From Acanthaster planci (Eukaryota; Echinodermata; Asteroidea; Valvatida; Acanthasteridae): a stretch of 35,933 nucleotides of DNA. Made by a program: the position numbers and the translations under genes. Numbering within the stretch: the stretch's first letter is position 1; the number at the start of each line of letters is the position of its first letter. The stretch covers positions 518,112-554,044 of the forward strand of contig NW_019091559.1 in NCBI RefSeq assembly GCF_001949145.1, written 5' to 3'. The notes under the pieces are model-generated. The model was given only the letters and a program-made list of their open reading frames with translations, ran no database searches and had not been told where the DNA came from. Shown piece after piece: positions 1-9,838 of this stretch.

Positions 1-171
1 CCTTACATCTTATGGCCTACTATGCAATGAGAAACATTACTCACAACCATTACACTACAGTGTCTGCAACTACATAGAATCTGATAGGTACAAGCCAAGT
101 ACAAATTGGATTTTTTTACATAATGGGCAAATAGACCTTTCCAAGCCTCAAGCGACCAACATTTGGCGGTA

Positions 172-305
172 AGACGGGTAATACGGGCGTTTCACAATAG
201 TGCGCCACCAAGAGTTTGCATTGCGTTAACCAATCACAATGCACGAAATCTGTCGACCCAATGCGCGGTTAGGAAGGGTCGACAAATTTCGCCCGTATTC
301 ACCCC
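172..305. repeat. Nested imperfect palindrome
   Basis: The outer arms are ACGGGTAATACGGGCGTTTC (173-192) and TTTCGCCCGTATTCACCC (287-304), inverted. The inner arms are GAAATCTGTCGACCC (245-259) and GGGTCGACAAATTTC (276-290), with one mismatch and a 16-nt loop. It may be a terminal part of a foldback or MITE-like element. No gene overlaps it. Confidence 0.5.
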
Positions 306-774
306 TGGGAAATTTCGTGATGTTTGGATTCGCCAGTATTTTCCATATTTAAGAAGTGATCATAAATTGTAATCAGATCTTCTTAACCAAGTTTGTTTAA
401 TTTCTGGTTATTATTACTGATTCATTTTAACGTCGATTCTCATCACAAACTGAATTCCTACAAATTTTTTTCTAAAGATTGTCTTTGAGCATAAAGCCTG
501 TATCAGGAAGAATATCCCATGACAAAGGACCCTCTATGAAACCATGGTAACGTTGCTTCAGTTTCATGTCCCATCACCACGATAGGTCTCTGTCACTGAA
601 ACATCAAACTCTGTAAAGTAACATTTTAGCGACAGAAATTTCAATCGTATTACACAAAAACAGAGTTTGAGTCTCATGAATTCGTTTAGAATATCAATGG
701 CTGATCAACCGTAGGTAAATCCGTAATAGGATAACTGGGTCAAGGTTTGGAAATGGGAAGGTCATAGAGTATAA

Positions 775-960
775 CGAAGGGTGGATTTTTAAAAAATGGG
801 GGTCGAATTTTAAGAGGGCCGAATATTTAAGATTTTCTATGTAACCTTTCATAGCGTTTATAAAGGGTGCGGGGGGCTTTTACACGCTTTTGGGTGGAAA
901 GGCAATAGTCCCTCCAAATGGCCTTTCTCTCAAAAGGTTTTTTTTATTTTTTCAAAACTA
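775..960 (+). repeat. Dispersed repeat, copy 1
   Basis: This stretch aligns with 14340-14525 in the same orientation. Shared landmarks, in order, are AAAAATGGGGG, a TATTT(A)AGA-type block, ATGTWAC, GGGGCTTTTA, ACGCTT, GTGGAA and the CCTTCTC/CTTTCTC block. Identity is about 70% by eye. It lies past the 3' end of gene A and includes a possible polyadenylation signal for it (AATAAA on the minus strand at 948-943). Confidence 0.5.
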
Positions 961-1251
961 CACAAAATATGATTTCCCCTTCTGGGCATGGCCTCCGGTG
1001 CCTTCCACGATCTGGTTTTGACTGTAACCTGATTGCATATGTCTCAGCAGAACGATCGACTACGATAGTGATCTGGAATTTCCCCTACAAATTCAGCATA
1101 AACATGATATATGTCTCAATAACATGCCAGAATTTTCTGTTGCCTTTATCAGCAATTATTCTACGGAGGCCATAGTCATCCATGGTCAAAGTTACTTTCG
1201 AAAGTTAAAATGATTGTCACCCCCCGGGCCAAAAAACTGCTTGCTGTCAAG

Positions 1252-1932
1252 TTACTTTTTAAAGTTCAAATGATTGTATCCTTCATCGTGTGGACCGAGT
1301 GATTGGTATTCTAAATCAGACCGAATGTCTTGCTCACAAATACCGCTCTCTTGAGGTGCAGTCTGATGGCCGCTGAGTGGGGGTCCAAAGGGTCGAGCCA
1401 GCCTGGTATAACCTTCATCAGAGATCAATACATCTGGGTCATATTCTAACCCCGTTTCGTCATTAAAGGCGACAGGGGGACTGTCTACGTCCACATAGCC
1501 AGCATTGCTTGTTTTGGGTTTTGGCTTGTAGGGAGTAACTTTGGGAGGATGCTGATTGGTCAAATTTTCTTTGGACTGGTTTCCTGACTCACCATTCCCT
1601 GGATATTTGGTTGTGTCTGGCTGCTGACTCGCCTGAACAGTGTCTGGGTTGATATATCCATAGTCTGCGTCGTCTGGATTGGGACCATCTAGGGATGTAG
1701 CGAAAGTGGGGTTGCGATGGGCACCAGATGGCACTAAGTCATTGTCGTATCTATTCCTGTCATCTGTAAACACCGTGGAAAGCAGAAGGTGACCTGTCAT
1801 ATCATAAGGTTGACTATTCAAATAGTATTTTGGAGGTTGAGACAGCTGCTCCCTACCACCTTCTTGAAAATCGTTCTGCCGACGTTGACTGACAAGCATA
1901 ACTCCATTTAAACATTTGACATCATTTGACAT
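1252..1932 (-). other. Gene A last exon: cytoplasmic tail with tyrosine motifs
   Basis: A 226-residue reading frame ends at the stop at 1252. It is hydrophilic and proline-rich in the middle (TPYKPKPK). Tyrosine motifs in order include YGYINP, GYVDVD, DEGYTRL, LEYQSL and DEGYNHL; the last two lie in the final 25 residues. LEYQSL fits the ITIM pattern (I/V/L/S-x-Y-x-x-I/V/L). The others are looser YxxL forms with acidic or glycine residues before the tyrosine. An in-frame TAG lies directly upstream of the first ATG, so the exon must start at or after 1932. The proposed acceptor there is that same TAG. Confidence 0.78.
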
Positions 1933-4900
1933 CTACCTGCTTGTTTTAGGGACATCATTTTCGATATTTTTGGTAATCTTGAATCGTCCTCAGAATATAC
2001 CTTTGAAGTCGAGGGATAAATGCATGACTGAAATAGTCATTGTCAAATATTTAGAGGAAATGACCATGTGAAAGTGTAGGGTCACATCATCACATGATCG
2101 ACTAATGTGTAATTTAATGTGTAACTTTTGATTTTTCAACTTTAAAATAAAACTTCCCTCCCTCATTTTAATTTGGCTCAGGATGAGAACAAATAGAGTG
2201 CCCAAAACACAAGACAAATACAATACTGTAACTCCTGTAAGAAGAGGACAAATTCTGAAAATTATAAACTTGTTGCTCGGACGTATACCCTCTGAAAACT
2301 CCTAAAACCACTGAACATCACATACTGATTGCTAAAATGATTTCTTGTTTCTCTGGACAGTTCGTTCATTAAGATACCTTTTGAAGATGCTGTCGACTTT
2401 GGGGCTCTGTAAAGAAAAAGAAACAACCAATTTATTAAAACAGAGTTTCGGATTTATATGAAGGAGTTCACTATGTGCGGTTACATTCAGAACAGAGAAT
2501 CTTACATTACTGCTTTTGTCCACAATAAATTACTGCTTGAAGGAGAACAGTATTGCTCTAAATATAAGCAGCAGTACAAAATTACTCCTAGGCAAAAACA
2601 ACTCCAGAAAGGGCAACGTGACCTATGAATTGGGTACCCTCGAGCTCCAATCATTTCGATACGTATTTCATAACAACCTGACAAAATTTTATTTTAATCT
2701 AATCAAACAAACTACCTATTACTGCGTTCAGAAAACAGCTTCTTTCCTCCTTTGCGATATGCAACTACCACAACAGCCACTGTGATGAGTAATATGACGA
2801 AGACGGTTATAGCAACGCCAACAATGACACCGGTATTGGCACCAGGTGCTGCGGGAGTTTCCAGACAAGTGGAATTGAGACTTGTGAAGGCGCCATCTTT
2901 GAATTGGTAGACCTCTTTACTAGTATTTGCACTGCTGCCATTACTGCACTTGCACAGGAAGGTTGAATTAAGAACCAGCCACTCATTGTAGGAAGAGTTG
3001 GCAAATCGCTCGGTTGCTAGAAAGCAAAGACGAAAATAGGGAAAGCGTTGGCAATTTTAACAGCTATATATTAACCTTCCAGTTATAGGGAGTCAGGGAA
3101 ATTTTCAAATACACCACGTGACATCGATCTCTTGTACAATAAGTCTAGGAATTCTGAGAAGAACCGTTGAGTGGAAACTCGAGGTTTCGACAAGAATGCC
3201 CTGGTCATCAATTTCACACTCACCAGTTCTTTTTAGAACCACCATTCTATCTGGTTTATGCGAAAACTTCTCCCAGTCTGACTTCCACTATGCAAGATTT
3301 CAGTCTCACTTGTTATAGAATTAAAAACGGAAGGTATTTACCTATTAATGCAAGGCTCTTCAAACTGCAAAGTCCGCATATACACTTCACCTCCCTAGTA
3401 TCACTGTGCAGTAATTCAGATGAAAAGAAATAATTTTTAAACCATCTGAAGAACCTACACTGAAAGTTGGAAGCATTCAGCTTAACACAAACACCACTTT
3501 ACTGCATCTGTCTATCAAGGAAAACACAGCGATCTCCAGGCTTCCAAATCAAAAGTAATGCATCAGTCCAAACGCTGTAATGGAATTTTTAGAAACTGTT
3601 TTCATTTTATTTTTCAATTCACGTTATGTTAAGCTTGTATCGCAAAGAATTTGTTTCTGCTTCATCAACGACCAAGATTATAATTTCTTGATGGAGATCC
3701 CAGCAATATTCATCCACTCTTACCTTGCTGTTGCACAACCACATCCCTGGATGCAGTCCTTCTTGCCACAAGGACAAAGGAAATACTCATCCCCATAATT
3801 GGGTACTTCTCGAATGCACAAGGAACCTGACTGAAGGATGTAATTCAGACTGGCAACAGGTGGTTGACACGTTTCTCCTAGACGTCAAATATAGAAATGC
3901 AAGTATTGAATTATTGCAACTGTCTGTATAAAGTAGACACTGTCATGTAAACATTGACAAATATTCCTCCTACCTAACACTTTGAATGTTCCGCCTGTTT
4001 CTGTCCTAACCTTTTACCTAATATTTCCCCCCTTTATATTTCATTAGAAGATCAAACATGGGTTATCAAAGGTCGACCGAAATTTACCAACCATCGATTG
4101 TCACATGCTACCTGTATATTAAAAATGGACGGTGACATATCTAACAAACTTTTTTTCACTGTCCCCAGTTTGTAACTTTTCTCGTTACTCCCTGGAGGAA
4201 GGAATAGATCTGACTATAAATATTTCCCTGCTTGTGATTGATTGTGTATAACTCTATCGGACAGCATATTTTGGTTTTGGAATACTGACGCGGTCACGCG
4301 TATCTTCGCATCGTAATAATTTTCCATATCACTTGATTAGAGATTACGTGTTCCAAACGTCGCGATGCATCACTTGGACTTAAGGCTGCAGAAACAACCG
4401 AAACACATGGTCCCTAATCTAAGAACAATGTGCGGCAAATAATGGATCTTTGCTACAGAAACGTTTGAAAGAGAAAGAATTTAAACATTGATGCATACCT
4501 TGGAGTTTTTGCATTTTCGGAGCCATCAGTTCCCTTTCGCAAACGTATGCATAGTTCATTCCACAATCAAAGTCATTCCACCGGAAATCATTATCTGGAT
4601 ACAGCCTGAAGCATCTACCAAGATGATTATGGCTATAGTCGTTGGGCACGAAAGCTTGATAGGTCGCCAGAACTCCATCCAACCACACGTACTGCGTCAT
4701 TAAACCGATCCAGTATCTTCTAAACGAGTCAATTTTACCAAGTAGTTCCTCAATGAATTTCAGTTCGTCTTGGGTTTCAATATAGAGAAGGTGGCCGCCT
4801 GGTAGAAACTCGCATACCGACTTTGCTTCGTAGAAAGTCTTAGATATGATGTCAAAGAATAGGTAACAAGACTCGCCGAACGTTTTTGCTCTTGAGGCAT

Positions 4901-7532
4901 CTTGGCAAACTCCATGGTATAAAAATAGATGAGTACAAGGTATTAGACATACATTCTCTGTAGGGATCCAGAAAATAAAAATAATTTAAAGGACTGGCGA
5001 TATCATTAAAGCATATGCTTTCAAATTAGCAGAATAGATGCTGTGCACCTTACAAATTTTTAAACGAGTTATTTACGACATTGCTAGATCTGCTGCAATT
5101 CAAATTTTGATGGAATTTCAGGCTATTCATGGTGAAAGACAGCAATAGGTGGAAAGGCTTGCAGTAGCACCATGTGAAGGAATACATCTCTTATGAGTAT
5201 GTTTGGTTCTGAAAAGAACCGGGAGTATACTCAACTTTTCGGAATGCGTGCCCAGTCCGTCGTCGGGAGACTGAAGAGATGCTGAAGATGGAGCTGTTTA
5301 TCCTGAGCAAGCATGACATCAAGGTATTCCACACAGCCCCTCTCAAGATCCGCGGCATGCTGACATCCCACAAGGACCGACAAGATCCGCACCACCGACC
5401 AGGGGTGTACAAGATCCCCTGTCAATACAGCAAAGTGTATATTGGCTGGTAGGGACCCCCCCACCAGACTCAAAGAACACCAAGCCCATGGCTGGAAGTA
5501 AGAGTATGAGAAGTCAGCGATAGTCAAGCATTCCCACTCTGAAGACCACTGCATCAAATGGGACCAGGTGCACCTCATCACCAGCATCGAGCACTAGTAG
5601 CCAAGACGCATCAGAGAAGCCTTGGAGATCCTCAAGCACGACACCGTTTCCCAAAACATCGGCTTTTCCATCAGTGACATCTGGCAACCCCTGCCCACCT
5701 CCCAGTCCAACGGGTCCTGTATACCCCAGGACACCTCCGACCCAGCTATGGGTCTCATATGGCCTACCCCCGGCCACCTCACCCGCCCCAACCTATGCCC
5801 AACTGACACGCCTCACTGACCTACTGGACCCCGTCCCGCATGGACGCCCAGCAGAATCCACCACTAGCATCCTTGTCACACCCCACTGTATCCAGTCACC
5901 TTATATAAACCGCTCCATCTTCAGCATCTCTCCGGTCTCCTAACGATGGACTGAGCAGTCAGAAACGCAGTCAGAAACGATGAGTATAGTCCCGGTTCTT
6001 TTCAGAACCAAACATACTCAGGAGAGATACATTCATACGCATGGTGCTACTGCAAGCCTTTCCACCTAATTCAACTTTTGTTTCAAGCAGGAGATTAAAT
6101 GACTCCACAAACAGCGACAACTGCATATGGTAGTTCCCCTCCCCTATTACGAACAAATATTTCCAAATCCGCCCCCCCCAACTTTTGGATCCGAGTTTGA
6201 CCAACAAGCTATCCCTTTGACATGATACTTTGATAAAAAAGAGAGAAAGTTTATGCTTTCTAATATCTGCTTACATGACAAGAAAGTGCAACAAAATGCC
6301 ACTTTTTATCCTAGTTATCTTACCATCAATTGTCAACAATGGAAATTCACAGATATATGCCATTGCTAATCCACAGTTCCCAGCGTAGAAGCGTGTACGT
6401 CTTCCAGTGACATAAATACAACCCGACGGAGCGTCATCCTCAAGTGTGAAAAGGTTGCGACGATATGGGCTACCATCCAGCCAGGTATAGTTTCTAGTTG
6501 CAATTAATCCAGTCCAATAATGATTGCCAGCTCTGTGAATATTACTGTCGGAGAAAAAAACTCCATAGAATGCTAAGAAAGCTTGCTCTGCCTCTGATTC
6601 AATGTAGACGAGATGGCCCTTACGAACAATGCAGTCCTTATGAGCAGCGTCACGTGACTTGAGATCCTCGTGGATGAATCTGTAACAGGATTCTCTGTAC
6701 AGCTTTTCGCCTCTGTCACAACCTGGTTAAAATACAAAATTATAAAATCAGTTCAGTAGTTTCCGAAACAATGGCGCAGTTACTTCTGGAATCTTAAAAA
6801 TTTCAGTGTCCTCTTTAACAAAAATAAATAATATTTTTGAAGAAGTTTCGAAATTACCAGCATGAATCTTAAGATCAGAATAAATCGAAATTTACAAATA
6901 ATAATTTGATAATTTTCATCATTTGCCTTGCTCACCTGTTGGCTGATCAGCACATGTAAGCATTGTTTTGGGAGTTTCACAGGTACATGACATGCCATTT
7001 GTTGACCTGTGTGTTGATAATCGAGGAATATGAGAAAGTGTTTGGAAATTGTTTTATTTTGTACAAATTGTTCAGGGATTTTTTCATACATTTTTCATCA
7101 GCTGTAGAGCATTTACGACCCAAACAATGCAGATGGCAGAAAGAGCAAAATACAGCAGAAAGGTGACCCCATTTTGCTTTCTCTCCCTCTGAGAAAATTG
7201 AAAAGGGTGTCCTCGACATGCATAAACAAAAAATTAACACTGTTTTGGTTCACGTTTCCGATGAAAACACCCCATCTTATGAAACATCTGGACTTTATGT
7301 TTAAACACCATTGAGTTTAGACATTAGCTTGTTATCAGGTTTGGTTTTCAGCCTTCAAACGTGTTATATGCACGATAGTGTTTATCAATAAATCGATGTA
7401 ATCAATGACGTTAACAACTTACCTTCGTTGTATGTGATGCTCTATACCTCTGATGCCTTGACACATCTGTGACAGGAAACAGAAAGCTAGAGTCAAGAAG
7501 ACAGTGAATCTAGAAGTTCCCATGGGTGCCAT
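1252..7532 (-). CDS. Gene A: type I membrane receptor with two C-type lectin domains and a long tyrosine-bearing tail (9 exons)
   Basis: Exons, 5' to 3' on the minus strand: 7532-7423, 7006-6936, 6722-6324, 4957-4499, 3877-3724, 3394-3342, 3016-2716, 2406-2289 and 1932-1252. Every intron is GT..AG and the phases join without a stop, giving about 781 residues. The order is signal peptide (1-27), short Cys-containing exon (37-60), lectin domain 1 (61-193), lectin domain 2 (194-346), Cys-rich stalk (347-470), membrane span (about 478-501) and a tail of about 280 residues. The start is the first of two nearby ATGs; a hydrophobic stretch follows it at once. C-type lectin folds bind sugars or proteins outside the cell, so a cell-surface recognition role is inferred. 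The least certain junction is 2289|1932: the 2378 donor on that exon looks equally good but leaves the wrong phase. Gene B starts 2.2 kb away in divergent orientation. Confidence 0.82.
2716..3877 (-). other. Gene A exons 5-7: Cys-rich stalk and transmembrane segment
   Basis: Exon 5 (3877-3724), exon 6 (3394-3342, only 53 nt) and exon 7 (3016-2716) encode a cysteine-rich stalk. Exon 6 is inferred because it has both splice signals and exactly the length needed to restore phase between exons 5 and 7. Exon 7 carries five N-X-S/T sequons (NSS, NST, NGS, NTS, NST), then the membrane span GVIVGVAITVFVILLITVAV followed by the stop-transfer residues YRKGGKK. I do not recognise the stalk as a named domain. 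Confidence 0.75.
4499..4957 (-). other. Gene A exon 4: C-type lectin domain 2, retains a WND motif
   Basis: The exon begins after a CTACAG acceptor. The segment NVCLIPCTHLFLYHGVC is followed by the domain core: ESCYLFFD, GGHLLYIET, RYWIGL, VWLDG, FVPND, RCFRLYPD, RWNDFDCG and AYVCER. It has the WND triplet of the calcium-2 site and a VPN where EPN is expected, so it may retain some calcium binding, unlike domain 1. The exon is in phase 1 at both ends, like the first lectin exon, which fits tandem duplication of a domain exon followed by strong divergence. Confidence 0.88.
5145..5310. repeat. Left inverted arm of the Penelope-like relic
   Basis: The arm is inverted relative to about 5900-6068. 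Shared stretches include GGTGGAAAGGCTTGCAGTAG, GAGTATGTTTGGTTCTGAA and GAGATGCTGAAGATGGAGC. It carries a 16-nt hairpin at 5205-5220 that reads GGTTCTTTTCAGAACC on the minus strand. Confidence 0.8.
5900..6068. repeat. Right inverted arm of the Penelope-like relic
   Basis: This is the reverse complement of the left arm at roughly 80-85% by eye. It has a 12-nt tandem duplication around AGAAACGCAGTC (5961-5979). The hairpin GGTTCTTTTCAGAACC is at 5994-6009 on the plus strand, pointing out of the element. Confidence 0.8.
5994..6009 (+). other. Histone-mRNA-like 3' stem-loop
   Basis: GGTTCTTTTCAGAACC forms a 6-bp stem with a 4-nt TTTC loop. The animal replication-dependent histone hairpin is commonly GGCTCTTTTCAGAGCC; this differs by one compensated pair (C-G to T-A). 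The same element appears at 5205-5220 (minus strand), 10794-10809 and 10879-10894. Confidence 0.55.
6324..6722 (-). other. Gene A exon 3: C-type lectin domain 1, calcium site apparently degenerate
   Basis: This exon holds a full C-type lectin domain. It opens with CDRGEKLYRESCYRF, then a GHLVYIES segment, the HYWTGL core motif (the family's WIGL position), TWLDG, and the closing cysteines in GCIYVTG, YAGNCG and AYICEF. The usual EPN or QPD triplet is absent and the WND position reads as YAGN, so canonical calcium-dependent sugar binding looks unlikely. One N-glycosylation sequon (NYT) is visible. Introns of phase 1 bound the domain, which is typical of shuffled extracellular modules. Confidence 0.88.
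7423..7532 (-). other. Gene A exon 1: signal peptide
   Basis: The exon encodes 36 residues plus two bases. A short N-terminal segment, MAPMGTSR, is followed by a hydrophobic core, FTVFLTLAFCFL, and a likely cleavage zone near SQMCQG. It ends at a good donor (AAG|GTAAGT). The next exon, 7006-6936, is 71 nt, begins after a CAG acceptor and supplies four cysteines; it is the only way I found to carry phase 2 of exon 1 into phase 1 of the first lectin exon. Confidence 0.8.
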
Positions 7533-9701
7533 ACTGTGCTTATATCAAGCTTTGCAGCCTTGTACGATGCTTGTTTTTACTCGAACACACCTACATGCTA
7601 CAACAGTTGTCTATAAGAATGATATAGAAACTGTTATTGGTTTACTTCCGTATTGAATCGTCATTGCTGGTTCTGTGTACCACCATTATTTGGAGGAAAT
7701 GTCATGAAAACCCAGCGTACTTCCCTATAGGCCAATAATAAGACAATAACTAGATCTGCGTGTGCAGTGCACTCTGGGTGCTGCTATAGAAGAGCATGTT
7801 CCAACAATAGGCTCAACACAATTGCAAGAGCCCCCCCCCCAAAAAAAAAACCTCTTCAAAAGTGACTGGTCTGGAAGAAAGGCTGCTTGACACGTATTTT
7901 GAACCCAAATGTTTGTCAATGCAATTTATCCTGACTTGCAGTCAACACTGAAACCTAATTGATATACTCCTGGCAAAATGGTGATGCATTAATCTGCGTG
8001 GCAAAATCAAAACCACATGATCAGTAGAAACTAACTCGTGCTGGTTATCGTTACACTTTGTACCACAGTGCGCTTGCTAACCTATGCACCTTTTCGTGTC
8101 TTTTGTAGAACATTCAGAGATTTCTGTTTCGGTAAAAAAAATGGGGGAGTCCCTCTATTTTTGTCCTGGTTAATTTTTCTGGATCGAATTCCACCATTTG
8201 CAGGGCATGCATGTTGTATGTACAGTATATGGTTTGGATGTTTGAAGCATCAGTGTTACACTTAAATTCAAGACCTAACTTCAAATGCATATTTTGATGA
8301 CTGCGAACGACAAAAATTAATTGTCAGAATAATCAACACAGTACTTGTGGTGATTGTAATTCTTGTTTTCTTGTCCCTTTATAGTCAGATATGCCTTTCA
8401 TTTAGATCATGTAAGATTTTAATTTTAGCTGACTATGATTTTGAAAGCCGATGACCGTTTTTCAATACTCAACTTGGCATCCATCTCAGGTTCGTCTCAA
8501 AAATCAATTCCCCACTGTAACCCTGAAGCGTTAAATTAAATAGAACTACCGTATTTTTTGCTCTTTTGCATCTTATTTGATGTTCGTATGGCACTCTAAG
8601 ACTTATTTTTGAGCTACCAGCTTCAAAAGTTGGTGGTTAAAAAAAGGCTTAACCTGAGACAGGAATGAAGTAGAGTACAGCGGCCTTATCGCAAACGTTA
8701 TTTTGATAGAGGACGCTGTCGATATATTGATTCGCATAATTGATTTACTCGGCTGAGAGTAGCGAGCAGCTATGGAAGCTGCCGCTAGCAGTGTTATTCA
8801 TTTCCAGTAGAAGCATGTTTCATTGTCAGCCATAGCCAGGCAATTCGGGCACAGCCGCCGTAGTCATAAAGGAAAAGAAATGCCCACCAAATCAGCAATA
8901 TCCGGTTCGTCAAAAGGAACAGCGAGAGTACGAGATGAGATCATGTTCACACCAAACCATGAAGCTTGATATGTTTGACGAAGAGCTGTTATAAATGTAG
9001 AGTCACTAGCTCTTTCTCACGTCATTATAAAGGATTGCAAAGGACCCATTTGAAACGTGAAGACATCGTCAAGAGATTAAACATTGTTGATTAAACGTGA
9101 CCCTTTGAATGGGGTCAACTGTTATAACGCAGAGAAACACGTTCAGCGTTCCGCTTATGTATGAATATTTCTTATTATGACTTCAAATATCTCTGCTGAA
9201 AGCTTTTTTAAAAACTGAAATGGTCCCTGATTCCTTGAGTCAGAAGAATCTGTAGCAAGTAGACAAGGAACAGACAATTTGGGAGGGGCTAGAGGGCCAA
9301 AGGGGCGGGAGAATTAACGACTTGCTCATTCATTCAGATAACACTATCTCACGAACATAGCCGCTGAACATGTACAATGTTCTCCAGCTAAGAGTTAATT
9401 GCTAAGGAAATTCATGTCAGAGAGACAGGGGAAGGGGAACCTTTCGTCGTATCGGTGAGTCATCACCCAATGAACTTACAACCCCATGGCTCTCCTCTTG
9501 TTGTACACTCACTACCGCGTAACGGGAACTAGAGAATTCCCAGTCGACTATTGGCTCCCTCTAAGCCATGCGACACAAGTTGTGCTTTAGCTCTGTGAAA
9601 TACCTTCTGAACATGGCGGCAACTACAACATCACTTTCAAGCGCTCACATAAATCGGGACTGATAGCTGAAAGTAGGAAAGAGAACTGAATTATAACCAC
9701 G
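7533..9701. promoter_or_regulatory. Divergent intergenic region between genes A and B
   Basis: This 2.2 kb stretch lies between the two start codons and should hold both promoters. Visible pieces are a GC-box-like GGGGCGGGA (9302-9310), a TATAAAT at 8990-8996, and a 10-C plus 10-A homopolymer pair (7831-7850). I found no conserved exon in it. Its position, not its motifs, is the main reason for the call. Confidence 0.4.
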
Positions 9702-9838
9702 ATGGGAATTTATCGGGTTCGGACGTTATTGGTGCTGGCGGTCTCGTTGTGTGTGTTGTGGATGAATATTAACTCTGCTCACGGTCGACCGGAACAGAAG
9801 GGTGGAGTAGCTTTGAAGAAGGTGCTGAAGCCGTGCGT
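9702..9838 (+). other. Gene B exon 1: signal peptide
   Basis: The ATG at 9702 opens MGIYRVRTLLVLAVSLCVLW, a basic n-region and a hydrophobic core, then NINSAHG as a plausible cleavage zone. The exon ends at CGT|GTGAGTG with two bases left over. Those two bases pair with the first base of 13370 to continue the frame, which then encodes an ectodomain stretch with a NHS sequon and a second cysteine. Confidence 0.75.

Larger units (their letters stand above)
5145..6068 (+). mobile_element. Decayed Penelope-like retroelement fragment (GIY-YIG end) framed by inverted arms
   Basis: On the plus strand, from about 5280, the frame encodes the stretch leading into a GIY-YIG endonuclease domain: SHKD, then GVYKIPC and KVYIG (the GIY..YIG pair). 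After a frame change at a C-run (5456-5462) it continues with TRLKEHQ, KSAIVKHSHSEDHCIKWD and RRIREALEI. This order is characteristic of the C-terminal domain of Penelope-like elements. No reverse-transcriptase domain is present. The copy is dead: stops at 5450, 5499, 5595 and 5598 plus the frameshift. It lies inside the gene A intron between the two lectin exons and is antisense to that gene. Confidence 0.78.

Noticed and set aside
2624-2650. GAATTGGGTACC followed by CTCGAGCTC looks like cloning polylinker sites
   Set aside because: Only about 12 nt match a vector polylinker; the flanks are ordinary intron sequence and no further vector sequence follows, so chance is more likely.
4488-4703. 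Open frame on the plus strand within the second lectin domain
   Set aside because: It is antisense to a clearly conserved C-type lectin exon.
7831-7850. Ten C followed by ten A
   Set aside because: A homopolymer pair of this kind is probably slippage or a sequencing artefact; it is not a reliable feature.
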